Positions 16,875 to 26,500 of a stretch of DNA of 64,000 bases are shown here, in pieces. The translations under genes were made by a program, and so were the position numbers. Source of the DNA: an uncultured Verrucomicrobiota bacterium (GTDB lineage Bacteria; Verrucomicrobiota; Kiritimatiellia; CAIVKH01); assembly GCA_937872895.1 (NCBI GenBank), contig CALMUP010000013.1:62001-126000 (forward strand), written 5' to 3'. Numbering within the stretch: the first letter of the stretch is position 1; every line of letters starts with the position of its first letter. The notes under the pieces are model-generated. The model worked only from the letters and a program-made list of their open reading frames with translations. It ran no database searches and was not told where the DNA came from.

Positions 16875-18092
16875 ATGAACAAGCTTCAACAAGATCTGCG
16901 GCGCTGGTTCCTGTGGCATGTGGTGGTGCCGGCCGCCGTCGCCGTCGTGGCCTGCCTGGCCGCGTTGACCGTGGTGCTCGAGGTCTGGTCGAACAAGACG
17001 GCGGTCGCCGTGCTCACCGGGGTGCTCGTCGCGGGGGCGGTGGGCGGACTCGGGCTGCTTGCCTGGGCCTGGTGGCGTTCGGCGCGGTATGTGTTTTCCC
17101 TCTCGGACGATGCCTCGCAGGTCGGGGTCTGGCTGATGCGGACGGCGTTCGGCAAGCAGCCGGATGACGATCCGGTGGTGCAGCAGTTCCCCTGGGTGCG
17201 CGGTCCGGTGCCGACCGACAGTCCGGCGGTGCGCGAGGTTCATGCGTGGATGGAGCGGTGGCGCGGCGAAGTGCGGGCTCAGTCGGCGCGCCTGACCGAG
17301 GAGTTGTCGCGCGACATGTTGCTCGCCACCGAATTCCAGCAGGCGCTGCTCAACCGTCCGTATCCCGAAGTGCCGGCGGTGCACATCGAGGGCCGCTTGC
17401 GGCTCGAGTTTCATCACCGCTACAACCCGGCCCTCGCGGTCGGTGGCGACTTCTTCGAGTTCATGCCGATCGGCAATGATTGCGCGGGCATCTTTGTCGC
17501 CGACGTGATGGGCCATGGCGTGCGCAGCGCGCTGATCACCGCCATCCTGCGCGCGCTGATTTCCGAGATCCAGCCGCTCGCCCGGAATTCCGCGCACTTC
17601 ATGAAGGAGCTCAACCACGAGTTCTCCGACATTCTCACCGCGATGCCGACCCCGATCTTCGCCTCGGCCTTCTACATGGTTGCGGACACGACCTCGCGCA
17701 TCGCGACCTACGCCTGTGCCGGGCATCCGCCACCGTTCCAGCTCCACCGCGACCGCGCCCGCGTGACCCGCCTCTCCAACCCGCAGCCCAAGGGCGCGGC
17801 GCTCGGTTTGTTGCGCCACGAGACCTATGCCGGCGAAACGGTGCGCCTTCTGGATGGCCACACCTTCATCTTCTTCACCGACGGCGTTCACGAATGCACC
17901 AACCCCGAGGGCGAGGAGTATGGCCTGGCCCGGATGGAAAAGGTGCTGCAGACGAACATCTACAAGACGACGACGGAAATCCTCAACGCGCTGGTCGAGT
18001 CGATCACGACCTTCGTGCGCGGCGAACCGCTGGCCGACGATGTGTGCCTGGTCGCGGTCGATGTCACGACCAAACCCAAGCCGGTGGAATAG
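16875..18092 (+). CDS. Membrane-anchored PP2C/SpoIIE-type phosphatase (RsbU-like)
   Basis: The product is 405 residues. Two membrane helices (about 12-37 and 45-66) precede a linker and a C-terminal SpoIIE-type serine phosphatase domain starting near residue 190. Metal ligands are visible in AVGGDFFEF, FVADVMGHG and PLADDVCLV, with CAGHPPPFQL in between. Such enzymes activate anti-sigma antagonists or other partner-switching modules. No sensor domain other than the membrane part is present, and no anti-sigma factor is nearby. The upstream cysteine desulfurase is 101 nt away. Confidence 0.88.
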   Translation: MNKLQQDLRRWFLWHVVVPAAVAVVACLAALTVVLEVWSNKTAVAVLTGVLVAGAVGGLGLLAWAWWRSARYVFSLSDDASQVGVWLMRTAFGKQPDDDPVVQQFPWVRGPVPTDSPAVREVHAWMERWRGEVRAQSARLTEELSRDMLLATEFQQALLNRPYPEVPAVHIEGRLRLEFHHRYNPALAVGGDFFEFMPIGNDCAGIFVADVMGHGVRSALITAILRALISEIQPLARNSAHFMKELNHEFSDILTAMPTPIFASAFYMVADTTSRIATYACAGHPPPFQLHRDRARVTRLSNPQPKGAALGLLRHETYAGETVRLLDGHTFIFFTDGVHECTNPEGEEYGLARMEKVLQTNIYKTTTEILNALVESITTFVRGEPLADDVCLVAVDVTTKPKPVE

Positions 18093-18149
18093 CCGCCGCG
18101 CTCGTTGCGAGGGCCTCCGCGCCGTGCGGACCGGGGTCCATCCGTCCGC

Positions 18150-19943
18150 TCAATACCGCCGCAATCCCGGCATCGGGATGTCCCCGCGGAGCGGTGTGCC
18201 CAGCGGGATGGCGTATCGCTGGCCGAAGGTCACCTGCTTGAAGCCGTCACGGCTCTGGAAAAGGTACCAGGTGGCGCGGCGCGGATCGAAGACGCCGAGG
18301 TCGGCGCGCCCGTCGCTGTCCATGTCGCGGTTGACCGGCACGGTGCCTCCGAAGCCGAACTGGGTCACGGTGTCGCCCTCGTAGCTGCGCTTGAGGTGCC
18401 AGTTTCCGGTGGCCGAATCGAACACGCCGGGGTCGGCCTTGCCGTCGCCGTCGTAGTCACCGGGAACGGGAAGGCCGTTACGCGGGCCGAGGGTGAAGGT
18501 GGTGAAGCCCTTGCGTGACTGGATGATGTACCAGGTGCTGGCGCGGCCGTCGTACACCGCCAGGTCGGCGAGGCCGTCGCCGTCGTAGTCGGCCGGGCAG
18601 GGGCGCATGGTCGAGGTGCCGAACTGATCGGCGCGGAACCCGTCGCGCGAGCGGAAGGTGTACCAGGTACCGGTGGCGGGATCGAAGACGCCGAGGTCGT
18701 CGGTGCCGTCGCCATCGTAGTCGGCGGGCACGGGGATCATCGCCGCGGTGCCGAACTGGGTGTTGCGGTAGCCGCCGCCGGAGAGGTCCATGTGCCAGGT
18801 GCCGGTGGCCTTTTCATACACGGCGAGGTCGAGCAGGGCGTCGCCGTTGTAGTCGGCCTCGACGGGGACCATGCCGGAAGCGCCGAAGACGATGTCCTCG
18901 TAGCCGTCGACCGACTGCTGGAGTTTCCACGAACCGGTGGGCGGGTGGAAGGTGCCGAGGTCGTGTACGGTGTCGCCGTCGAAGGTGGCGGTGCACTTGA
19001 GCTGGCCGAACAGCATATATTCCCACAGCGGGCGGAAAATCGGGACGTTGTTCGCGTCGAGCGGGACGTGCAGGTCGCGGACCATCGCGCCGTGGTAGGC
19101 GGTCTGGCCGGTATTGTTGCGCGGTGTGACGGCGGTGCGGATCATGCGCGAGCAGAGGAACTGCGGGTCGGAGACATTCTCGGCGAAAATGATCGGACCG
19201 AAGTTGGTCAGGCCGAACGCGGTCCAGGCCGGGATCTGGTGCGGGTTGGGGAACAGCGGGTCGTTGGTGTGGGCGGCGCCGAAGAACTTGATCGGCGGGG
19301 TCGCGCCGGGGGCGGAGATCCAGGAGGCGGCGCGGCTCTCCGCCTCGTACCAGTCGCCGGAGTCGAACATGATCGCGCGGTCAACCGTGTATTGCTTGGC
19401 GATGAAGCCCGCCTGGCCGGCGCCCTGCGAGTGGCCGGCGATGACGATGTTCTCCCACAGGATGTTGGTGCCGTCGAGGAACTGCGCCCAGTTCTGGGAG
19501 GGTTGTGCGGTATCGATCCATTCCAGCGCCATGATCAGGCGGTGCTCGATCGAGTTGTTGCGGCTCACCGTCTCGAAGGTCGAGGTGTTCTGGCCGGTCA
19601 GGATCTCCAGGCGGGTCTCGTAGTAGCAACTGTCGCAATTGTTGGTGACGGCCATGCCGATGAAGGCGAACGAGTTGACGTAGCTCAGGTTGATGACATG
19701 GAACCCGTTCTGCGCGGCGGTCTCGGGAAAGTACTTGTACACGTTCGGGGCCACGCCGGTGCCAGGCAGGAAGACCACCAGTTTGTTGCGCGGGGTCTTG
19801 TTGGCGTTGAAGTAGATCTCGTGGAGGTGGTCAAACTGCGGATCGATGCCGGTCGTGGTGGCGCTTGGTTTGATGGCGTAGAAGGTGACGGCGTGCGCGG
19901 TTGTGGCGGCGGCGAGCAGGGCGGCGAGGACGAATCGATACAT
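18150..19943 (-). CDS. Exported alpha/beta hydrolase with FG-GAP repeats
   Basis: The product is 597 residues with a signal peptide (MYRFVLAALLAAATTAHA). Residues about 20-310 form an alpha/beta-hydrolase domain: the oxyanion region LVVFLPGTGV and the nucleophile elbow AGHSQGAG with Ser172. Six or so FG-GAP/VCBS-like repeats follow, each built on ADYDGDG and AVYDPATGTW-type segments, forming a probable calcium-binding beta-propeller. Segments such as GDYDGDGKADPGVFD and DMDSDGRADLGVF are typical. It may act on an extracellular lipid, ester or polysaccharide; the substrate is unknown. It lies 14 nt after the next secreted protein on the same strand, so they are likely co-transcribed. Confidence 0.85.
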   Translation of the reverse strand: MYRFVLAALLAAATTAHAVTFYAIKPSATTTGIDPQFDHLHEIYFNANKTPRNKLVVFLPGTGVAPNVYKYFPETAAQNGFHVINLSYVNSFAFIGMAVTNNCDSCYYETRLEILTGQNTSTFETVSRNNSIEHRLIMALEWIDTAQPSQNWAQFLDGTNILWENIVIAGHSQGAGQAGFIAKQYTVDRAIMFDSGDWYEAESRAASWISAPGATPPIKFFGAAHTNDPLFPNPHQIPAWTAFGLTNFGPIIFAENVSDPQFLCSRMIRTAVTPRNNTGQTAYHGAMVRDLHVPLDANNVPIFRPLWEYMLFGQLKCTATFDGDTVHDLGTFHPPTGSWKLQQSVDGYEDIVFGASGMVPVEADYNGDALLDLAVYEKATGTWHMDLSGGGYRNTQFGTAAMIPVPADYDGDGTDDLGVFDPATGTWYTFRSRDGFRADQFGTSTMRPCPADYDGDGLADLAVYDGRASTWYIIQSRKGFTTFTLGPRNGLPVPGDYDGDGKADPGVFDSATGNWHLKRSYEGDTVTQFGFGGTVPVNRDMDSDGRADLGVFDPRRATWYLFQSRDGFKQVTFGQRYAIPLGTPLRGDIPMPGLRRY

Positions 19944-19957
19944 GGGAAGTCTCCTTG

Positions 19958-20554
19958 TCAGCGGATCGGGGACGGGGAATGTTTTACCAGGGTGAGGTTG
20001 TCGAATTGGAGCGCGCCGCTCGGGCCGACGTGGTCCACGTGCACGACCACCCGCGCCCAGGCGGCGCCTTCCGGCGCGGTGCCCTCGACAGAACGTTCGG
20101 TCCAGTCGTCGAAACATCCCTCGATGGGCAGGCGCGTCTCGCCGAGCAGGGTTTGCCGGTCGGCATCCCAGAACTCGAGCACGATTTCCTGCGTGAGCGC
20201 CATCCATTCCGGATCGCAATAGAACCAGCCGCTGAACCGGTAGGCCTGGCCAGGTTCGGCTTCGGTTTCCTGCCAGACGCCGCCGCGCGTGCCGAGATCG
20301 GCCCACAAGCCGCGCACCGAGCCGATGTACTCGCCATCCACCGCGCGCCACTGCTCGCGCGACGCGCTGCCCCAGGCATCGCCGTGCTCGTCCGGTTCGG
20401 CATAGGACCAGTGCATCGCGTCGTTGATGTTGGTGGAGGGGGCGGGTTCCTCGAAGCTGCCGTTGCGCAGCAGGTTCTCCGCCGCCGGCGCGCGTGGTGC
20501 GCCGGCGAGGAGTAGTGCGGCGAGAACGATGATGCCTCCGAATCGCGAACCCAT
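19958..20554 (-). CDS. Exported carbohydrate-binding-like (jelly-roll) protein
   Basis: The product is 198 residues with a signal peptide to about residue 24. ENLLRNGSFEEP near the N-terminus and ALQFDNLTLV near the C-terminus are the typical opening and closing strands of galactose-binding/CBM4-9-like domains. No catalytic domain is present. The start at 20554 has GGAG upstream; a longer frame exists without support. It is upstream of the FG-GAP hydrolase in the same direction, and the pair may bind and process one extracellular glycan. It diverges from the NamZ gene across a 90-bp gap. Confidence 0.75.
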   Translation of the reverse strand: MGSRFGGIIVLAALLLAGAPRAPAAENLLRNGSFEEPAPSTNINDAMHWSYAEPDEHGDAWGSASREQWRAVDGEYIGSVRGLWADLGTRGGVWQETEAEPGQAYRFSGWFYCDPEWMALTQEIVLEFWDADRQTLLGETRLPIEGCFDDWTERSVEGTAPEGAAWARVVVHVDHVGPSGALQFDNLTLVKHSPSPIR

Positions 20555-20644
20555 ATGCAAAACTCCCGTTGCCAACCCCGTTGTTTTGTCCAATGATTGC
20601 ACCATGATTCCAACAGGTTTTCCAGGGATTGGAAAGGACGTTTG

Positions 20645-21733
20645 ATGAAGAAACGCCCTTTCCTTGCAGCGGTCGATCTACTCGTTACCCGGTACGCGGC
20701 GCTCCTGCGCGGGCGCCGGTTCGGGTTGATCGCGCATCCAGCCAGCGTGGACGCGGCGGGGTGTCCGTCAGCGGTGCGGCTGCGCGACACGTTCGGGGAT
20801 GGCCTGGCGGCGCTGTTCAGCCCGGAGCACGGGTTCTTCGGCATCGCCGGGGCCGGCGAGGAGGTCGCCACGGTGCGCCATCCCTCGTGGGGCATCCCGG
20901 TGTTCTCGCTGTACGGCGATACGCGGCGGCCGACCGCAGCCATGCTCGAGGGCGTGGATACGCTGGTGTTCGACCTGCAGGACCTGTCGATCCGCTGCTA
21001 TACCTACGTGTCCACCCTGCGGTATGTGCTCGAGGCGGCGGCCGCGCACGGGAAGCGGGTGGTGGTGTGCGACCGGCCGAACCCGCTGGCCGGGGTGGTG
21101 GACGGACCGGTGCTCGATCCGCGCTTCGAGAGTTTCGTCGGGTGTTTCCCCGGGCCCCTGGTGTACGGACTGACCTCCGGCGAGGCGGCCCGCGCCCTTG
21201 TGAAGGCGTTGCGCCTGAACGTGGCGCTGGAGGTGGTGCCGTTCGCCGGGATTGCGCTGCCCGCGCACGGCTGGGTGTCGCCCTCGCCGGGCATCCGCAC
21301 CCCGCACACCGCGTGGTGTTATCCGGTCACGGTGGGCTTCGAGGCGTGGCCGGCGGTCGATTACGGACGAGGCACGCTGATGCCGTTCGAGCTGGTCGGC
21401 GCGCGCGACCTCGACGAGCAGGCCCTCGCCGCGGCGATGACGCGCGAGAAGCTGCCCGGCATCGGCTGGTACCCCACCGTCTATGAACACAAGGGCGAAG
21501 TGCGGCGCGGCGTGCGCATCGTGGTGCACGATCCCTCGACGTACCGGCCGGTCGCCTCGGCGGTCGCGCTGCTGATCCACCTGCAAACCATGCTCGGGAA
21601 AAAGCGCCTATGGCGCACCGGGGGCTCGCGCCCGGCGTTCTTCGACCAGCTCTACGGCACCGACACGGTGCGCAAGGCGATCATGGCCGGTCGCTCGTGG
21701 CGGCAGATCGCCGCCGGATGGAAGACACGATGA
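20645..21733 (+). CDS. namZ: DUF1343/NamZ-like exo-beta-N-acetylmuramidase
   Basis: The product is 362 residues. The family motifs are LFSPEHGFFG, LVFDLQDLSIRCYTYVSTL and VCDRPNPL. NamZ of Bacillus subtilis removes MurNAc from the non-reducing end of peptidoglycan fragments. No signal peptide is apparent (MKKRPFLAAVDLLVTRYAAL), unlike the secreted Bacillus enzyme, so it may act on imported fragments. AAAGGA precedes the ATG at 20645. Its stop overlaps the start of the MurU-AmgK fusion (ATGA), which would convert the released MurNAc to UDP-MurNAc; the context strongly supports the function. Confidence 0.9.
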   Translation: MKKRPFLAAVDLLVTRYAALLRGRRFGLIAHPASVDAAGCPSAVRLRDTFGDGLAALFSPEHGFFGIAGAGEEVATVRHPSWGIPVFSLYGDTRRPTAAMLEGVDTLVFDLQDLSIRCYTYVSTLRYVLEAAAAHGKRVVVCDRPNPLAGVVDGPVLDPRFESFVGCFPGPLVYGLTSGEAARALVKALRLNVALEVVPFAGIALPAHGWVSPSPGIRTPHTAWCYPVTVGFEAWPAVDYGRGTLMPFELVGARDLDEQALAAAMTREKLPGIGWYPTVYEHKGEVRRGVRIVVHDPSTYRPVASAVALLIHLQTMLGKKRLWRTGGSRPAFFDQLYGTDTVRKAIMAGRSWRQIAAGWKTR

Positions 21734-23538
21734 ATACACCGAGGCGCGCCGTGATCCTCGCCGCCGGTTTCGGCACGCGCCTGCTGCCGCTGACCCGCGT
21801 CGTGCCCAAACCGCTGCTGCCGCTCGGCGGCGTGCCGATGCTCGACCGCGCGCTGGCCCTGGTCCGGTCGTGGGGGGTGCGCGAGGTCCTGGTCAATGTG
21901 CACCACCAGGCCGGGGATCTCGTGCGCCACCTCGTCACGCGGGCCCCGGACGGCCTGCGGGTCTCGATCTCGTTCGAACCGGAGATCCTCGGCACCGGAG
22001 GCGCGCTGACCCGCGCCTCGTGGTTCCTCGGCGACGGCGCACCGTTCTGGATGGTCAACGCGGATGTCGCCACCGCGGTGGACGGCCGCCGCATCGCCCG
22101 CGCCTTCCGGCCGGGCCGGACCATCGCCGCGGCATGGCTCATGGCCTCGCGCGGTCCACGCACCGTCGCATGCCAACGCGGCGTCATCACCGACTTCCAG
22201 AGCAAGCAACCGCGCAGCGAGGGAACCTACACCTTCTGCGGCGTGCACCTCGTCGACCCGGCCGTGCTGCGCTACCTGCCACCGCAGGGCTTCGCCTCGA
22301 TCATCGACGCGTACCAGTGCGCGATGGACGACGGCTGGACCGTCGCCGGCGTACCGATCGAGGATGCCTACTGGGCCGACATCGGCACCCCCGCGCAGTA
22401 CGTGCAGGCCGAACGCGAGGTCGGGCCGGCCCGTCCAGGCCGCGCCGGCCGGACGCGCCGCGCCGGCGTGGCCATCGTGAACGGATTCATCTACGGCCCG
22501 CAGGTGCCGCGCCGCCGCTACACCGGCATCATGGCCGTGCGCGCGGAGGATGCGCTGGATGACGCCGAACGCGCCTTGCTCCGCACCGCCGCGCTGCTGC
22601 AACCCGGCACCATCGCCTGTCCGCTGTCGCCCCGCGGCTCGGCGCGTTCCTTCACCCGCATCTATCAAGGATCCCGCACCGCGATGCTGGTGCGGCACAA
22701 ACCCGACCGCGAGGAGAACAACCTCTACGTCGGGCACACGCGTTTCCTGCGCACGCTCGACCTGCCGGTGCCGGAGGTGCTGGCCGAGGATCCGGTGGCG
22801 CACCTCGCCCTGTTCTCCGATGTCGGCGTGGACAGCGTGCAGGACCGCCCGGCCACCTGGCGCGCCACCCACCTCGGTCCGCTGTACCGGTCGGTGCTGG
22901 CGCGCATGGTGGTGTTCCACGAGGAAGGCGCGCGTGCCGCCAAGCGGCGACGCCTCCGGCTGATGCCGGAATTCGACGCGGCGCTGTACGAGTGGGAGCA
23001 TGACCTGTTCGCCCGGCTGTTCCTGCGCGGGCATCTCGGGATCGATTCCGCGCGTGAACAGGCGATCCGCGCCGAGTTGAAAACCGTGTCGAACCGTCTG
23101 CTGGCCCTGCCGCGCGTGTTGCTCCACCGCGATTTCCAGTCCAGCAACATTCTGCTCAACCGAAGCGGCTGGGCGCTCATCGACTACCAGGGTATGCGGC
23201 TTGGTCCCGCCGTGTACGACCTCGCCTCGCTGTTGTGCGATCCGTACATCGCTATCGCCCCCGCGCAACGTTCCGCGTTGCTCGACCACTACGCGCGCCA
23301 CGCCGATCCGCGCGCCGCCGTGCACGAGGCCTTCTGGCCCGCCGCGATCCAGCGCCTCGGCCAGGCCCTCGGCGCCTATGCCCGCCTCGGTGCCGCCCCC
23401 GGCACCGAACGGTTCCTCCGCTACATCCCGCCCGCGCTGGCCAACCTCGACGACGCGGTGCGCCGGGTGGACGGACTGCCCGAGCTCAGCGCGCTGGTGC
23501 ATGACGTACGGCAGAGCAAACCACGTGTCTCGCGCTAA
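21730..23538 (+). CDS. Fused MurNAc-1-P uridylyltransferase and sugar kinase (MurU-AmgK)
   Basis: The product is 602 residues in one frame. Residues 1-235 are a nucleotidyltransferase: LAAGFGTRLLPLT, VPKPLLPLGG and VNADVAT match MurU. After a linker, residues about 300-600 are an aminoglycoside-phosphotransferase-like kinase with LLHRDFQSSNILL (catalytic Asp468) and LIDYQGMRLGPAVYDLASLL, matching AmgK. In Pseudomonas these two enzymes are separate proteins that turn MurNAc into MurNAc-1-P and then UDP-MurNAc, bypassing de novo synthesis and the fosfomycin target MurA. Here one chain could pass the intermediate directly. Coupling to NamZ by ATGA overlap supports a salvage operon. Confidence 0.9.
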   Translation: MNTPRRAVILAAGFGTRLLPLTRVVPKPLLPLGGVPMLDRALALVRSWGVREVLVNVHHQAGDLVRHLVTRAPDGLRVSISFEPEILGTGGALTRASWFLGDGAPFWMVNADVATAVDGRRIARAFRPGRTIAAAWLMASRGPRTVACQRGVITDFQSKQPRSEGTYTFCGVHLVDPAVLRYLPPQGFASIIDAYQCAMDDGWTVAGVPIEDAYWADIGTPAQYVQAEREVGPARPGRAGRTRRAGVAIVNGFIYGPQVPRRRYTGIMAVRAEDALDDAERALLRTAALLQPGTIACPLSPRGSARSFTRIYQGSRTAMLVRHKPDREENNLYVGHTRFLRTLDLPVPEVLAEDPVAHLALFSDVGVDSVQDRPATWRATHLGPLYRSVLARMVVFHEEGARAAKRRRLRLMPEFDAALYEWEHDLFARLFLRGHLGIDSAREQAIRAELKTVSNRLLALPRVLLHRDFQSSNILLNRSGWALIDYQGMRLGPAVYDLASLLCDPYIAIAPAQRSALLDHYARHADPRAAVHEAFWPAAIQRLGQALGAYARLGAAPGTERFLRYIPPALANLDDAVRRVDGLPELSALVHDVRQSKPRVSR

Positions 23539-23566
23539 TAGTCGGGCCGCCGCGAGCCGCTCACAT

Positions 23567-26500
23567 TCAAGGTTGTTGACCGGACGGAATGGTTCGCCGG
23601 GCATGGGCTATCGGGTCACCACCAAGCCGCCGGTATTCGTTCCATGCGATGGTGAACCAACCGGTCACGCCTTGGCGTGGATCTTGTGCATGAAGCAACA
23701 GTCGCTTCGCCAGATTCACGTCGCCCCGTTCTTCCGCCAACAAGGCGGCAAAAAGGAAAACGGGTTGGTTTTTGCCATCGACCCGCGCGGCATGGACAAC
23801 CTGCGACCAGGTCCGCGAGCCCCGGTTGAAGCGCGCGACCTCACCAAAGGCATTCTGAACATGATTCGCGAGGACGTGCTCTGCCAGATTCTCGGCCGCT
23901 TGATCGCCGTTTTTCTGTCCGGCCGTCATCAATAGGAACCAAATGAAATCGTTCTGTACAGCCTCGGCAAGGGGCTTGAGTAGCCACAAGGCTTTTTCCC
24001 ATTGGCCGAGTGCGGCATACTCGAACGTGCGCTCCTTGAATTCATTAAAACTGAACTGATTTTGATCGTTCGCGGTCTTCAAGTCGGAAAACTGTTCAAG
24101 CCAGGCGAACAAGGGGGCCGCCTTGGCCTTTGCCTCCTCGGGATTGGTGCGGGCGAGGAAGTAAAGGTGGTCGTTCCCGTCGTAGCGCTGGTCTTGAGCG
24201 AGCACGATGGCCGCGCTTTTTTCCCATTCACCAGCGGTTTCCATTACATACGCATGCGTCAACATCGCACCACCCTGCCAGGAAGCGGCCGCACGTTCGG
24301 CCATCTGCCGTGCATCCTCCATGTGCCCGAGCTCCAGCGCAGCCAAAGCGCCCAAGCGTTGCATAGAAGTTGCGTCGAGACCTTCCAACGTGTCTGGAAA
24401 GGTTTGCGCCATGGAAAGGATGTCCTCGAAGTGTCCATTATCCATAAGGATACCGGACAATGAGCGGTATATGGATGTTTCATAGGGCGAAATTTCGAGA
24501 CAACGCTCGTAGAACCGCCGTGCGTGTTCAAGGGCTTCCGGTTCCGGGCGGTGGTTCCATGCTTCGGCAAGCCTCTTGTTGATCCCAAACGATGATCGAG
24601 CCAGCGTGTCCGGTAGAGATTTGGCATCGGTGGGCGTGGGCAGCTCTCCGGGTCCTGGGTAACCGCGCGAATCCGCTGGAGACAAGCGGCGAATGTTCGA
24701 CCGGAGGTGGTCCATCGAGAGGAATACATGTATATCCTCTTCATCGATGTAGTCGGGAACAAGATCGCTTTGGAGACGAGAGGTGTGGGGGTATAGCTCT
24801 TGTGCGGAATCCAGCAGCCACGTCACGAAGGATTTCCGCACGAGAGAGACAAACGCAAGCGTATCGGCCCGTCGGCTGTTCTGCTCAAGCCCTTCACGGA
24901 TGGCCTTGTAGGGATGTTCCTCCAGCGGACGTCGCATCAGGAAGCGCGTGAATGCTTCCATCTCGGGATGCAATGGTTTCCAGGGCGACATCAGGCGGTT
25001 CAACTGTTCACACCCGCTCCGGGAGTAGAGGTGTCGTCCATGAAACCGGGCATTCAGCCACCAGGCGTCATTCAGCTGGTCGCGCAGTAAAACCAACCGA
25101 GCCGGAGCAGGGATGGCCTCTGTCGTGAAATCCATGGGCGTGCGAAAGGCGTTCTTGTAGATGCGACTGATAGAGCCAATGTCCTTTTCGGATGCCGTTC
25201 TGCCGCGCGAGCGTTTGGCCGGACCGGGGGGCTGATCGGTCAGGATGGGCAGCACACCCTCAAGGGCGGTTTCCCATAACCGGGCATCTCCGGCCAATCC
25301 GAGCAGGGTAGCGGCATGACGATGTCCGGCGCTGACGCTCCCTTTCATCAAGGCGAGCCGGTGACCGACGGCGTCGTCCGGTAGAAGGTTGATGGATGCT
25401 TGCAGGTACATGCGGGCCAGGGAGGTTTGTTCATCCGCCTCGAGCAACTCGCTGAGCGTCCGCAGCATCATGGCTTGCTGCCACCGGGTCAGGTGGTTCA
25501 TCGCGGGGGGGACGCTTTCGAGTCCTGCCGCCAGTTCGAATCCGTAATGATCCGGTGTCCCGGTTTGCGCCATCACGTCGTCCCGGCGTTGATGGATCAG
25601 GATATCCGCGAGTTTGCCGCGGAAACCAGCGGCGTCTTCGGGCAGCAATTCCGCCGCATCGCGGGGGCGGCCGATGCGGGCCAGCACATAAGCCATCGTC
25701 TTGTCACGGGGTTCCGAACCGCGGCCAAGCTCGGCGTACACGACGGCACGCGCGGCAAACACGGAAGGAGCCCAACCGCCCATGGCTGGATACCGATGGT
25801 CCTGTGACAGATCCGCGTAGGCGGTGGCCAGATCCTGCAGCAAGGGTCGTGACCACCCCTGCGTGCGACCGAACGCGGTCATTTGGTTGATGCTGAAAAC
25901 ATCCGCCATCGGTCGCTTGCCCGACTTTGCTTTGCGCGCAATCGCCCACGCGGAGTCCGGTGGTGGTGACGTCGGACCGTTCAGGACCATGCCATCAGGA
26001 ATCAACCGGTTGCCGTCGCGCCGGAGAGCGGCCAGCCATTCGTGTGGCGAAGCCAGTACGGGGTGTGCTAGCGGGAGGGTCATGCATCGCCCGGTCACGG
26101 TCATGGTGATGACAAGGCGCGCTTGTTCCATGCCTACCCGCCATTCCCAGCGCCCGGCCGGATTGAGCAACGGAGGACCGGATTGGATCAAGGTTCCATC
26201 GGCCACCGCCAATCCGTGACCATCCGTGGCCTGGACGACGAGCCAGGCGCGGAGGAGCTCCTGTTGGAAGGGATGCAGGCTGCTCCCTTGCTCGAGCAGG
26301 ATCGGATCGGTCGTGCGCCATGCTTCCGGATCGATCAACGGTCCGTCCAGCGCCACCAGCGTGCGTGGTTGAGCAATCTCGAGGACTGAATTGCCCGAAG
26401 AAACACCACCCGAGAGCATCGGGTTGTTCGGGTCCGTCAGCCAATGATCATCCGCCTTGAATTTGTATTCGTGCGTACCCGCGGAGAGGGTCGTGGAGAA

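Noticed and set aside
21730..23538. Two separate genes murU and amgK
   Set aside because: The frame is open without stop or internal ribosome site through both domains, so a single fused protein is the simpler reading.
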